From NCBI RefSeq assembly GCF_023718305.1, contig NZ_QEYO01000014.1, positions 62,001 to 126,000 on the forward strand: a DNA stretch of 64,000 nt, in the 5' to 3' direction. A model generated the notes under the pieces. That model was not told the DNA's origin. It worked only from the letters and a program-made list of their open reading frames with translations, and searched no databases. A program made the translations under genes and the position numbers. Below are positions 44,102 through 51,352 of this stretch, piece by piece; positions within the stretch are counted from its first letter, which is position 1; every line of letters begins with the position of its first letter. Source of the DNA: Gramella sp. AN32 (GTDB lineage Bacteria > Bacteroidota > Bacteroidia > Flavobacteriales > Flavobacteriaceae).

Positions 44102-45439
44102 ATGGTTTTTAACCGACTCCTGCTCATTATACTAGGTTTTTCTATTATTTCAGTAAGTAAAGTAGCAGCTCAAATCAATGATGCAACTACCCCTCTACAT
44201 CTTTTAAAACCTGCATACCCTACGCCATATAAGGCGCCGGAAATAAGCGAGGTTAAAAATGTTTTGGACAGGGTTTATAATTTTTTAGATCAATCAACTC
44301 CTGCGGATATAATTAATTCGAAAGATAGCACCGCAGTCAAAAACTTCAAAAATCTTGATGCTAATATAGCTTTTGCACCAGCTTCTTTTAGATTAACAAG
44401 TTATGAATGGGGCGTTACTTATGCAGGAATGCTACTGGCTTCTCAGGCTACTGGAGAAAATTATTTTAAGGAATATACCAATAAAAGGCTAAAATTAATA
44501 GCTGAGATTGCCAATCAGCATCGCGGGAAGTCTTATAAAAAATCACCCGTTCATTCAGTTTTGCATCCCAGTGCTCTGGATGATGCAGGTGCTATTTGTG
44601 CAGCTATGATCAAAGCGCAAAGAGATGGTTTGGACGCAAAATTGGATCCTGTTATAGAAAATTTTATCGATTATATAAGTAATGATCAGTTCCGGTTGAA
44701 AGATGGGACACTTGCAAGAAATAGACCGCAGAATAATACGTTGTGGCTGGACGATTTATTTATGAGTATTCCCGCGCTTGCACAGATGGGTAAGCGTACC
44801 GAAAATAAAAAATATTTTGATGATGCTGTTAAGCAGGTAAAGCAATTTTCTTTCAGAATGTTTAATAAAGAAAAAGGACTTTATATGCATGGCTGGGTTC
44901 AGGAAATGGAAGAAAGACCCCAGTACCACTGGGCTAGAGCTAATGGATGGGCTGTAATGGCAATGGTAGAGCTTCTTGAAGTATTACCGGAAAACCATCC
45001 GGGTTATGAAGATGTGTTAAAACAATTACAGGCACATATAAAAGGGTTGTCCAAATATCAGGATGGTACTGGTTTTTGGCATCAACTTATCGATAGAAAT
45101 GATACTTATCTTGAAACATCAGCTACAGCAATTTTTGCATATGCTATTTTACGAGCTATTAATCGGGGATATATTGATAAAATGTCCTATTCACCAATGG
45201 CAATTTTAGCATGGAATGCCGTTTCGACAAAAGTGAATGAACAGGGACAGGTAGAAGGTACTTGTGTTGGAACAGGCATGGGCTTCGATCCGGCTTTTTA
45301 CTACTACCGGCCTATAAATAAATATGCAGCTCATGGTTACGGCCCTGTACTTCTTGCGGGTGCTGAAATGATTTTGCTATTAAAAAACAATGATTTCGAA
45401 ATAAATGATAGTTCTCTTCAGCTTAAAGTAAAAGGATAG
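44102..45439 (+). CDS. GH105 unsaturated-uronyl hydrolase (second)
   Basis: A 445-residue exported (alpha/alpha)6-barrel enzyme with a signal peptide (VAAQ, residue 24). Catalytic Asp217 or Asp218 lies in LWLDDLFMSIPALAQMG, the conserved motif of GH88/GH105. Other family segments are YHWARANGWAVMAMVELLE, GTGFWHQLIDRNDTYLETSATAIFAYA and the C-terminal GYGPVLLAGAEMI. It is longer than the GH105 at 6303 by an N-terminal extension of about 60 residues (PLHLLKPAYPTPYKAPEIS), and the two are clearly different subgroups. They probably act on different unsaturated oligosaccharides made by the RG lyases and the PL22-like enzymes. It is the first gene after promoter site 6. Confidence 0.9.
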   Translation: MVFNRLLLIILGFSIISVSKVAAQINDATTPLHLLKPAYPTPYKAPEISEVKNVLDRVYNFLDQSTPADIINSKDSTAVKNFKNLDANIAFAPASFRLTSYEWGVTYAGMLLASQATGENYFKEYTNKRLKLIAEIANQHRGKSYKKSPVHSVLHPSALDDAGAICAAMIKAQRDGLDAKLDPVIENFIDYISNDQFRLKDGTLARNRPQNNTLWLDDLFMSIPALAQMGKRTENKKYFDDAVKQVKQFSFRMFNKEKGLYMHGWVQEMEERPQYHWARANGWAVMAMVELLEVLPENHPGYEDVLKQLQAHIKGLSKYQDGTGFWHQLIDRNDTYLETSATAIFAYAILRAINRGYIDKMSYSPMAILAWNAVSTKVNEQGQVEGTCVGTGMGFDPAFYYYRPINKYAAHGYGPVLLAGAEMILLLKNNDFEINDSSLQLKVKG

Positions 45440-45472
45440 AATTTCAAAGTTTTTAATTTTAAAGACAACTTA

Positions 45473-46501
45473 ATGACCTTTAAATGTTATTTAACTGCTT
45501 TTTCTGTCTGTCTCATTTTCTTAACGAATCAGGCTCAGGAAAAGAATGGTGCTCTTCATTTAAAGGGAGAATTACGGGTGCATGACCCTGTAATGATAAA
45601 ACAGGACAGCACCTATTATATTTTTTCTACAGGACAGGGAGTAACTATGAAATATTCTGAAGATATGATTCATTGGAAAAGGACAGGAAGCGTCTTTGAT
45701 TCTGTTTCTTTACCGGCTTGGCATAAAAAGGATATCCCTGAACAAGATGGCCATTTATGGGCTCCCGATATTCATTATCGTAATGGGAAATACCATTTAT
45801 ATTATTCCGTTTCTGCGTGGATGAACTTTAATTCCAGTATTGGTTATGCTACAAACACCACTCTTGATTCTGATGACCCGGACTATAGATGGGTGGATAA
45901 TGGGCAGGTAATTAGCTTTAGAAATGGCGGAGAGGGAGTAAATGTTATAGATCCCAACGTGTATGTTGCAGAAAACGGCAAGGTATGGCTCCTTTACGGT
46001 TCCTATCAGGCAGGTTTACGAATGGTTGAATTGAATCCACAAACAGGACATCTCAAAAACAATCCTCCTGAAATCACTATTATCACCACATCGCTCGGAG
46101 AAGGTGTTTTTGTCATTAAAGGACTTGAATATTACTACATTTTTGCTTCCAGGGGAATTTGTTGTAAAGGTCTTGATAGTAATTATCAGGTAGTAATGGG
46201 AAGATCCCAAAATCTTGAAGGGCCTTACCTGAATAAGGATGGAGAGAGCTGGTTGGATAATAATTATACAGTTTTTCTGAAAGGAGATCATAAAGAACCG
46301 GGTAGGGGTCATAACGGTTTTTTCGTTGAAGAAGGGATAGCCTACATTGTTTATCATGCCTATACCCGTTCTGCTGATGGTGATTCACTTCTTAATATTG
46401 CACCTTTATACATAACACAGGATGGTTGGCCTACAACAGAGCCAACTGGAAAACACTTTAAAATGGCGGCTTTTCAGCAGAAAGTTTTTTCCCGAAAATA
46501 A
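45473..46501 (+). CDS. GH43 arabinanase/arabinosidase
   Basis: A 342-residue exported five-bladed propeller with the three catalytic acids in their usual places: base Asp38 (RVHDPV), Asp160 (NVIDPNV) and acid Glu210 (SLGEGVF). WAPDIHYRNGKYHLYYSVS and SSIGYATN are typical of the endo-1,5-alpha-L-arabinanase group (GH43 subfamilies 4-6). The signal peptide ends near NQAQ (residue 22). It would cut the arabinan side chains of RG-I. The gene starts 33 nt after GH105 and lies 47 nt before the second PL22-like gene. Endo or exo mode cannot be settled by eye. Confidence 0.88.
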   Translation: MTFKCYLTAFSVCLIFLTNQAQEKNGALHLKGELRVHDPVMIKQDSTYYIFSTGQGVTMKYSEDMIHWKRTGSVFDSVSLPAWHKKDIPEQDGHLWAPDIHYRNGKYHLYYSVSAWMNFNSSIGYATNTTLDSDDPDYRWVDNGQVISFRNGGEGVNVIDPNVYVAENGKVWLLYGSYQAGLRMVELNPQTGHLKNNPPEITIITTSLGEGVFVIKGLEYYYIFASRGICCKGLDSNYQVVMGRSQNLEGPYLNKDGESWLDNNYTVFLKGDHKEPGRGHNGFFVEEGIAYIVYHAYTRSADGDSLLNIAPLYITQDGWPTTEPTGKHFKMAAFQQKVFSRK

Positions 46502-46548
46502 ATCCATTGAATAACAATGGTAGACTAATTATAATTAATTCAATAGAA

Positions 46549-47940
46549 ATGAAATTCAACTTCAGTTTAGCTGTTATTACGGTTATTGCAGTAATTACCA
46601 TTCTCCCGGCATCCGCACAAATAGGGAAACGTTTTCCTTCTGAAAAAAAAGTAATTAAAGATCCGGTAACGGGTACAGAATTAATCTTCCTTACCAGCAC
46701 CCCGGGGGGAGATTCTAAAATTTATCCTACTCACCCGCAATGGACGGCAGATGGGGAGTGGGTTATTTTTCGTTCCAACAGGGTGAAAGGGGAAGCTATG
46801 GCGGTAAATGAAGAAACCGGGCAGATTGTACAGGTTACAGAAGGTGGATACACCGGCATGCTGAATATTGCACAAAATTCGATGAAATTATATTATATGA
46901 GGAACATTGCTGCTACTGCTGAAGGAGATTGGCGGAGTAACCGCTCTCTGGAGGTAATTGAAACTGACCTTGCCAAACTTTTCCAAGATAGTGAAGCTGG
47001 GAAGATGAAACCTGCCAATAAGTATCAAAGAGTTGTTGGGGTCACGCCGACAGAAATTGGGGCCGGTGGCGATATGGCCCTAGATGCGGGAGAGGAATGG
47101 GTTTATTTCCGGATTGGAAAAGAGGAGGCTGCCAAACATTTGGATCCTGGGATTGAAATTAAAGGTGATTTTGGCCCGCGGAATATGGGCGCCGGCCCGG
47201 GTGGGATTGCAAAAATGAACGTTAATACCGGCGAAATTCAACACGTGGTTTCCGTGCCTTTTCAGGTAGGTCACATTCAGTCCAATACATGGAATCCGGG
47301 AGAAATAGTGTTTTCCTGGGAGACTGGTGGTAAATCACCCCAAAGAACCTGGACGGTAATGACAGATGGCAGCGGTTTACGACCGCTCTATCCTGAAGCT
47401 GATTATGAGTGGGTAACGCATGAGGCAGTAATCTCTAAAGATGAAGTAGCCATGGCAATTATGGGCCATAGAGATGTTGATATTGAAGAACAACCCCTTG
47501 AAGAAGCAGCTAAAAGTACTGCGGTTAGAGATCCGGAAAATCCGGGGCAGGAAACGAGCTGGGGACCTTCCGGAACACGTAAAAAACCTACAGGTCTTGC
47601 CATAGTGAACCTCCGTACAAGGGAAATGATCATTGCCGGCCAAACCTCCAATGGGAGCGGACTCTGGCATGTACACGGTTCCCCGGATGGACGTTGGGCT
47701 GTGGGCGATGACTTTTCCAGAAGCCTGTACCTGATAGACAGGAATAGCAGAGAAATGAAAATGCTTACTACCGGACACAAGCAAACGGCGGCAGATCATT
47801 TGCATCCCACCTTTAAACCCGATGGAACCAAAATTCAAATTCAATCGGCTATGCTTTCAGAAGATGACCGGTCAATGAATATTGTAATTGTTCCCGTGCC
47901 GGAGGAGTGGCTGCAAAGAAATTATCCGAATAAAATTTAA
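46549..47940 (+). CDS. Exported PL22-like oligogalacturonate lyase homologue (second)
   Basis: A 463-residue protein from the ATG at 46549, which gives a clean signal peptide (ILPASAQ); the in-frame ATG at 46507 would add 14 residues lacking signal-peptide character. Propeller blades carry FPSEKKVIKDPVTG, THPQWTADGEWVIFRSNR, VGHIQSNTWNPGEIVFSWETGG, EWVTHEAV and DHLHPTFKPDG, in the same order as in the paralogue at 34936. The HLH metal pair and THE are kept; the Gln of characterised PL22 enzymes is replaced by Ala. It has an extra loop with a proline/glutamate-rich segment (EEQPLEEAAKSTAVRDPENP). The DNA here looks richer in G+C than the SusC/D genes. It lies 9 nt before RhaM. Confidence 0.7.
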   Translation: MKFNFSLAVITVIAVITILPASAQIGKRFPSEKKVIKDPVTGTELIFLTSTPGGDSKIYPTHPQWTADGEWVIFRSNRVKGEAMAVNEETGQIVQVTEGGYTGMLNIAQNSMKLYYMRNIAATAEGDWRSNRSLEVIETDLAKLFQDSEAGKMKPANKYQRVVGVTPTEIGAGGDMALDAGEEWVYFRIGKEEAAKHLDPGIEIKGDFGPRNMGAGPGGIAKMNVNTGEIQHVVSVPFQVGHIQSNTWNPGEIVFSWETGGKSPQRTWTVMTDGSGLRPLYPEADYEWVTHEAVISKDEVAMAIMGHRDVDIEEQPLEEAAKSTAVRDPENPGQETSWGPSGTRKKPTGLAIVNLRTREMIIAGQTSNGSGLWHVHGSPDGRWAVGDDFSRSLYLIDRNSREMKMLTTGHKQTAADHLHPTFKPDGTKIQIQSAMLSEDDRSMNIVIVPVPEEWLQRNYPNKI

Positions 47941-47949
47941 ATTTATAGT

Positions 47950-48264
47950 ATGGAATCCAAAGCTTTTAAAATGAAACTCCTACCCGGTTTTGAAGAAGAA
48001 TATAAGAAACGACACGATGAAATCTGGCCGGAATTGAGTAGGCTTCTTTCCGAAAGGGGAATTTATGATTACAGTATATTTTTAGATGAAGAAACTCGGA
48101 CACTTTTTGCGGTTCAAAAATTAAAAGCAAATGCAGATGTAGATAACCTTTCTGAAGAGCCTGTCTTGCGAAGATGGTGGAAATATATGGCCGACATTAT
48201 GGAAACTAATCCTGACAGTTCTCCAGTTGAAAAGCCATTGAAAAAAGTTTTCCATATGGAGTAA
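47950..48264 (+). CDS. rhaM: L-rhamnose mutarotase
   Basis: A 104-residue cytoplasmic protein without signal peptide, the normal RhaM length. It has FKMKLLPGFEEEYKKRHDEIWPEL with the catalytic His22, and the WWKYMADIMETNPDSSP segment near the end typical of the family's dimeric ferredoxin-like fold. It interconverts the alpha and beta anomers of L-rhamnose, which speeds entry into rhamnose isomerase. Its position among exported RG-I enzymes is strong evidence that rhamnose is a main product of this locus. No rhaA, rhaB or rhaD homologue is in the window. Confidence 0.93.
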   Translation: MESKAFKMKLLPGFEEEYKKRHDEIWPELSRLLSERGIYDYSIFLDEETRTLFAVQKLKANADVDNLSEEPVLRRWWKYMADIMETNPDSSPVEKPLKKVFHME

Positions 48265-48315
48265 ATAAGATTATGGCATAAGTTTCCCAATCGATAAATA
48301 TTTAAAAGATCCTGA

Positions 48316-49896
48316 ATGAATATAAGCAGAAAAATACCTCAAAACATAAAACATTATTTCCTTTGCCTTTTGCTGGTGCTTACATCGGCTCTGAGTTTAG
48401 CCACAGAAAAATATAATATCAAAGATTACGGTGCTGCAGGAGATGGTAAAACGCTGGATACAGAAGCTATTAATAAAGCTATTGTAGCTGCGGCAGAGGA
48501 TGGCGGTGGAATGGTTTACTTTCCGGCAGGTACTTATCTTAGTTATTCCATTAGATTAAAAAGCAATATCCACCTCTATCTGGAAGCCGGTGCTGTTTTA
48601 AAGGCAGCGGGAAAAAATGATGGTGGAAGCTATGATGATCCCGGAGAAGGAGCTGGGAATAAGTTTCAGGATTATGGACATAGTTACTGGCGCAACAGCC
48701 TTATTTGGGGTGAGAATCTTAATAATATTACAATTTCAGGTCCCGGAACCATTCTCGGTGAGAATTTGAGTCGGGGTTTTTATGACTATGAAAAGTGGGA
48801 AGAAAAAGGTATTCCCGCAGGAAACCTTATGTGGGAAGGCGGGGGCAATAAAACCATTGCCCTTAAACTTTGCAAAAATGTTACCCTGAAAAATTTCACC
48901 ATTTTAAAAGGCGGTCATTTTGGGATCCTGGCAACCGGAGTCGATAATTTTACCATTGACAATCTAAAAATTGATACCAATAGGGACGGGATAGATGTGG
49001 ATGTTTGTAAAAACGTAAGAATCTCTAACTGCACAGTCAACTCTCCCAATGATGACGCAATTGTATTAAAAAGTTCGTTCGCTTTGGGTTATGCGAGAGC
49101 TACGGAAAATGTAACCATTACCAATTGCCAGGTGTCCGGTTATGACGTGGGTACGCTCATAGATGGCACCTTTAAAACAGAGGAAGGCCATTTGGTTCCT
49201 GATCAGGAAGGTCCTACAGGCAGAATTAAATTTGGCACAGAATCTAATGGCGGATTTAAAAACATCAGCATTAGCAATTGTGTTTTTGATCGGTCTCGCG
49301 GTCTTGCACTCGAAACGGTTGATGGCGGATTGTTAGAAGATGTTACCATAAGTAATATTACCATGCGGGACCTTACCAATTCCCCCTTTTTTCTCAGACT
49401 AGCAGGTCGAATGAGGGGTCCGGAAAATATTGCTGTAGGTGAACTTAGAAGGATCAATATTAGCAACATCAATGTTTATAATGCCGATTCACATTTCTCC
49501 AGTATTGTTAGCGGTATTCCCGGACATGATATTAAAGATGTAAGGTTCAGCAATATCAACATCTGGTATAAAGCTTTGGATTCAGCAAAGACGCAAATTC
49601 AAAAAGTGGTGCCGGAACATATAGATACTTATCCTGAACCCGCAAAAATGGGGATAATGCCTTCTTATGGTTTCTTTGTAAGGCATGCTGAAAATATAGA
49701 AATGCATGACATTAATATTTATTATCTGGGAGAGGAAGTGAGGCCAGCGCTAATTTTTGAGGATGTGAAAGGTGCAGAACTACATAATGTGGATGCCCAA
49801 AAAGCGGAAAATGCGCCCATCCTGAAGTTGAAGAATTCGCGTAATATTGAATTACAAAATTGCGAAGCACTCAAAGACCAGATTATAACAGAATAA
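48316..49896 (+). CDS. GH28 polygalacturonase/rhamnogalacturonase family enzyme
   Basis: A 526-residue exported right-handed beta-helix with signal peptide (residues 1-30). The start is YNIKDYGAAGDGKTLDTEAINKAI, then a run of parallel beta-helix coils with catalytic motifs NRDGID (Asp224, the NTDG position) and NDDAIVLKS (Asp246, Asp247). GRIKFGT supplies the RIK motif. The GHG-type histidine motif of standard GH28 enzymes is not evident; the corresponding segment reads SGYDVGT. That fits a GH28 subgroup acting on rhamnogalacturonan or unusual uronic-acid linkages rather than a simple polygalacturonase. It is likely periplasmic. The gene lies 51 nt after RhaM and 13 nt before the GH43-like gene. 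Confidence 0.88.
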   Translation: MNISRKIPQNIKHYFLCLLLVLTSALSLATEKYNIKDYGAAGDGKTLDTEAINKAIVAAAEDGGGMVYFPAGTYLSYSIRLKSNIHLYLEAGAVLKAAGKNDGGSYDDPGEGAGNKFQDYGHSYWRNSLIWGENLNNITISGPGTILGENLSRGFYDYEKWEEKGIPAGNLMWEGGGNKTIALKLCKNVTLKNFTILKGGHFGILATGVDNFTIDNLKIDTNRDGIDVDVCKNVRISNCTVNSPNDDAIVLKSSFALGYARATENVTITNCQVSGYDVGTLIDGTFKTEEGHLVPDQEGPTGRIKFGTESNGGFKNISISNCVFDRSRGLALETVDGGLLEDVTISNITMRDLTNSPFFLRLAGRMRGPENIAVGELRRINISNINVYNADSHFSSIVSGIPGHDIKDVRFSNINIWYKALDSAKTQIQKVVPEHIDTYPEPAKMGIMPSYGFFVRHAENIEMHDINIYYLGEEVRPALIFEDVKGAELHNVDAQKAENAPILKLKNSRNIELQNCEALKDQIITE

Positions 49897-49909
49897 ATAA
49901 CCAAAGATT

Positions 49910-50977
49910 ATGGATTATAGGCTCACTTTCAGAAAAAGGAACAAACAAAATATAACCAGGAAAACGTTCCTGCTTTTAACTTGTTGCGCAATGTTTATTT
50001 GTGGGCCCGTCATGGCGCAAACAGATCAGGACCAAAATATTGCCGATAAACCCCTCTTCAGGGATCCTGTTTTTGATGGGGCTGCAGATCCGGTAATAAT
50101 ATGGAACCCCAGCGAACAGAAACATTTTATGTTCTATACCAATCGGCGGGCTAAAGCCGATACCCTATCTGGGGTAAGCTGGGTTCATGGTACTAAAATT
50201 GGTATTGCGGAGTCTTCAGATGGAGGGGCAACCTGGAAGTACCGGGAAACTGCGAATATAAATTATCCTTTTCTGAAAGATTCAGAATCCACCTTTTGGG
50301 CTCCAGAGGTTATAACGCATAAGGGCACTTATCATATGTACCTTTCCATAGTCCCCGGAATATTTGAGGACTGGTACCATCCACGCGATATTGTACATTT
50401 TACCAGTGAAGATCTCTTAAACTGGTACTATAAGTCTACACTGGATTTATCTTCGGAAAGAGTAATAGATGCCAGTGTTTTTAAATTACCAGATGGGAGA
50501 TGGAGGATGTACTACAACAATGAAAATGACAACAAGTCCATTTACTATGCAGATAGTTCAGATTTATATCATTGGAATGATAGCGGAAAAAAGGTAATTG
50601 AGGAAAGTGGGGAAGGTGCAAAAATATTTCGATGGAAAAATAAAAACTGGCTTATTTTCGATAGCTGGGATGGATTAAGCGTCTATTCTTCGGAAGATTT
50701 TGAAAATTGGAAAAAGCAGGAAAACAATATTCTACAAAATCCTGGCACCGGAAATGATGACAAAGTAAAAGGAGGCCACCCAGATGTTGTGGTGAAGGGG
50801 GACCGGGCTTTTATCTTTTATTTCACTCATCCTGGAAGAACCCCGGAAAATAATGGGATTGATAATTATGAAACCAGGAGAAGTTCTATACAGGTGGCAG
50901 AACTTGAATATAAGAATGGAGAAATAACTACGCATAGAAACAAAGAAGTTAATTTGGATTTAAATAAATCTCCATAA
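49910..50977 (+). CDS. GH43-like five-bladed propeller hydrolase
   Basis: A 355-residue exported protein with a signal peptide preceded by a basic N-terminus (about residues 1-36). Candidate catalytic acids follow the GH43/GH117 pattern: Asp60 (GAADPVIIW), Asp187 (VIDASVF) and Glu235 (SGEGAKIF), with WAPEVITHKGTYHMYLS between. It is not a close match to the arabinanase at 45473, so it probably removes a different side-chain sugar. Last gene of the unit that starts at promoter site 6. The next 375 nt lack a gene and hold promoter site 7. No strong terminator was found after its stop. Confidence 0.75.
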   Translation: MDYRLTFRKRNKQNITRKTFLLLTCCAMFICGPVMAQTDQDQNIADKPLFRDPVFDGAADPVIIWNPSEQKHFMFYTNRRAKADTLSGVSWVHGTKIGIAESSDGGATWKYRETANINYPFLKDSESTFWAPEVITHKGTYHMYLSIVPGIFEDWYHPRDIVHFTSEDLLNWYYKSTLDLSSERVIDASVFKLPDGRWRMYYNNENDNKSIYYADSSDLYHWNDSGKKVIEESGEGAKIFRWKNKNWLIFDSWDGLSVYSSEDFENWKKQENNILQNPGTGNDDKVKGGHPDVVVKGDRAFIFYFTHPGRTPENNGIDNYETRRSSIQVAELEYKNGEITTHRNKEVNLDLNKSP

Positions 50978-51087
50978 AATCTGAATCTTCCGCTCCTTTT
51001 AAGTTTAATGAAGCCAATACTGTTTTCTGGCTGTTTAATATTTAATGTCTAATCTGTTCGCATTAAATGAATTACTTCAGTGCAGAG

Positions 51088-51132
51088 CAGGACATTACAG
51101 GATGGCTAAGCATTTTGACTCCCGTAGCTTTA
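51088..51132 (+). promoter_or_regulatory. PUL promoter site 7 (PL4-like gene)
   Basis: CAGGACATTACAGGATGG (51088-51105) is followed after 19 nt by TAGCTTTA (51125-51132). A partly overlapping second half-copy, CAGTGCAGAGCAGGACAT (51078-51095), lies just upstream, so two protomers might bind here. Predicted start near 51139, leaving a leader of about 210 nt before the ATG at 51353. Apart from this site, no gene is seen in 50978-51352. Confidence 0.55.
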
Positions 51133-51352
51133 TATGGATTAACTGATCTTTTATAATCAAATTTACTAAAAAGCTTTCAGGTCTTTTGGTGTGATAAAAC
51201 AAGGAGAAAGAAACAGGTCAATAAATGATCTGGCAATTTGAAGACTGAAATGCTCTTCAATTCATAAAAAATATTTTTTGAAAGTTAATTATTTACTCCT
51301 GCTTGAGGGGGTAAGAATATTGAATAATTTTTTAATCAAAATCCAATTATTG

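Noticed and set aside
47377..47844. Two overlapping minus-strand ORFs of 125-155 codons
   Set aside because: They lie entirely antisense to the second PL22-like gene and reflect its higher GC content; no motif supports them.
51278..51352. Longer start for the PL4-like protein
   Set aside because: The extra 25 residues precede a normal signal peptide and have no homologous look; the leader is better explained as untranslated.
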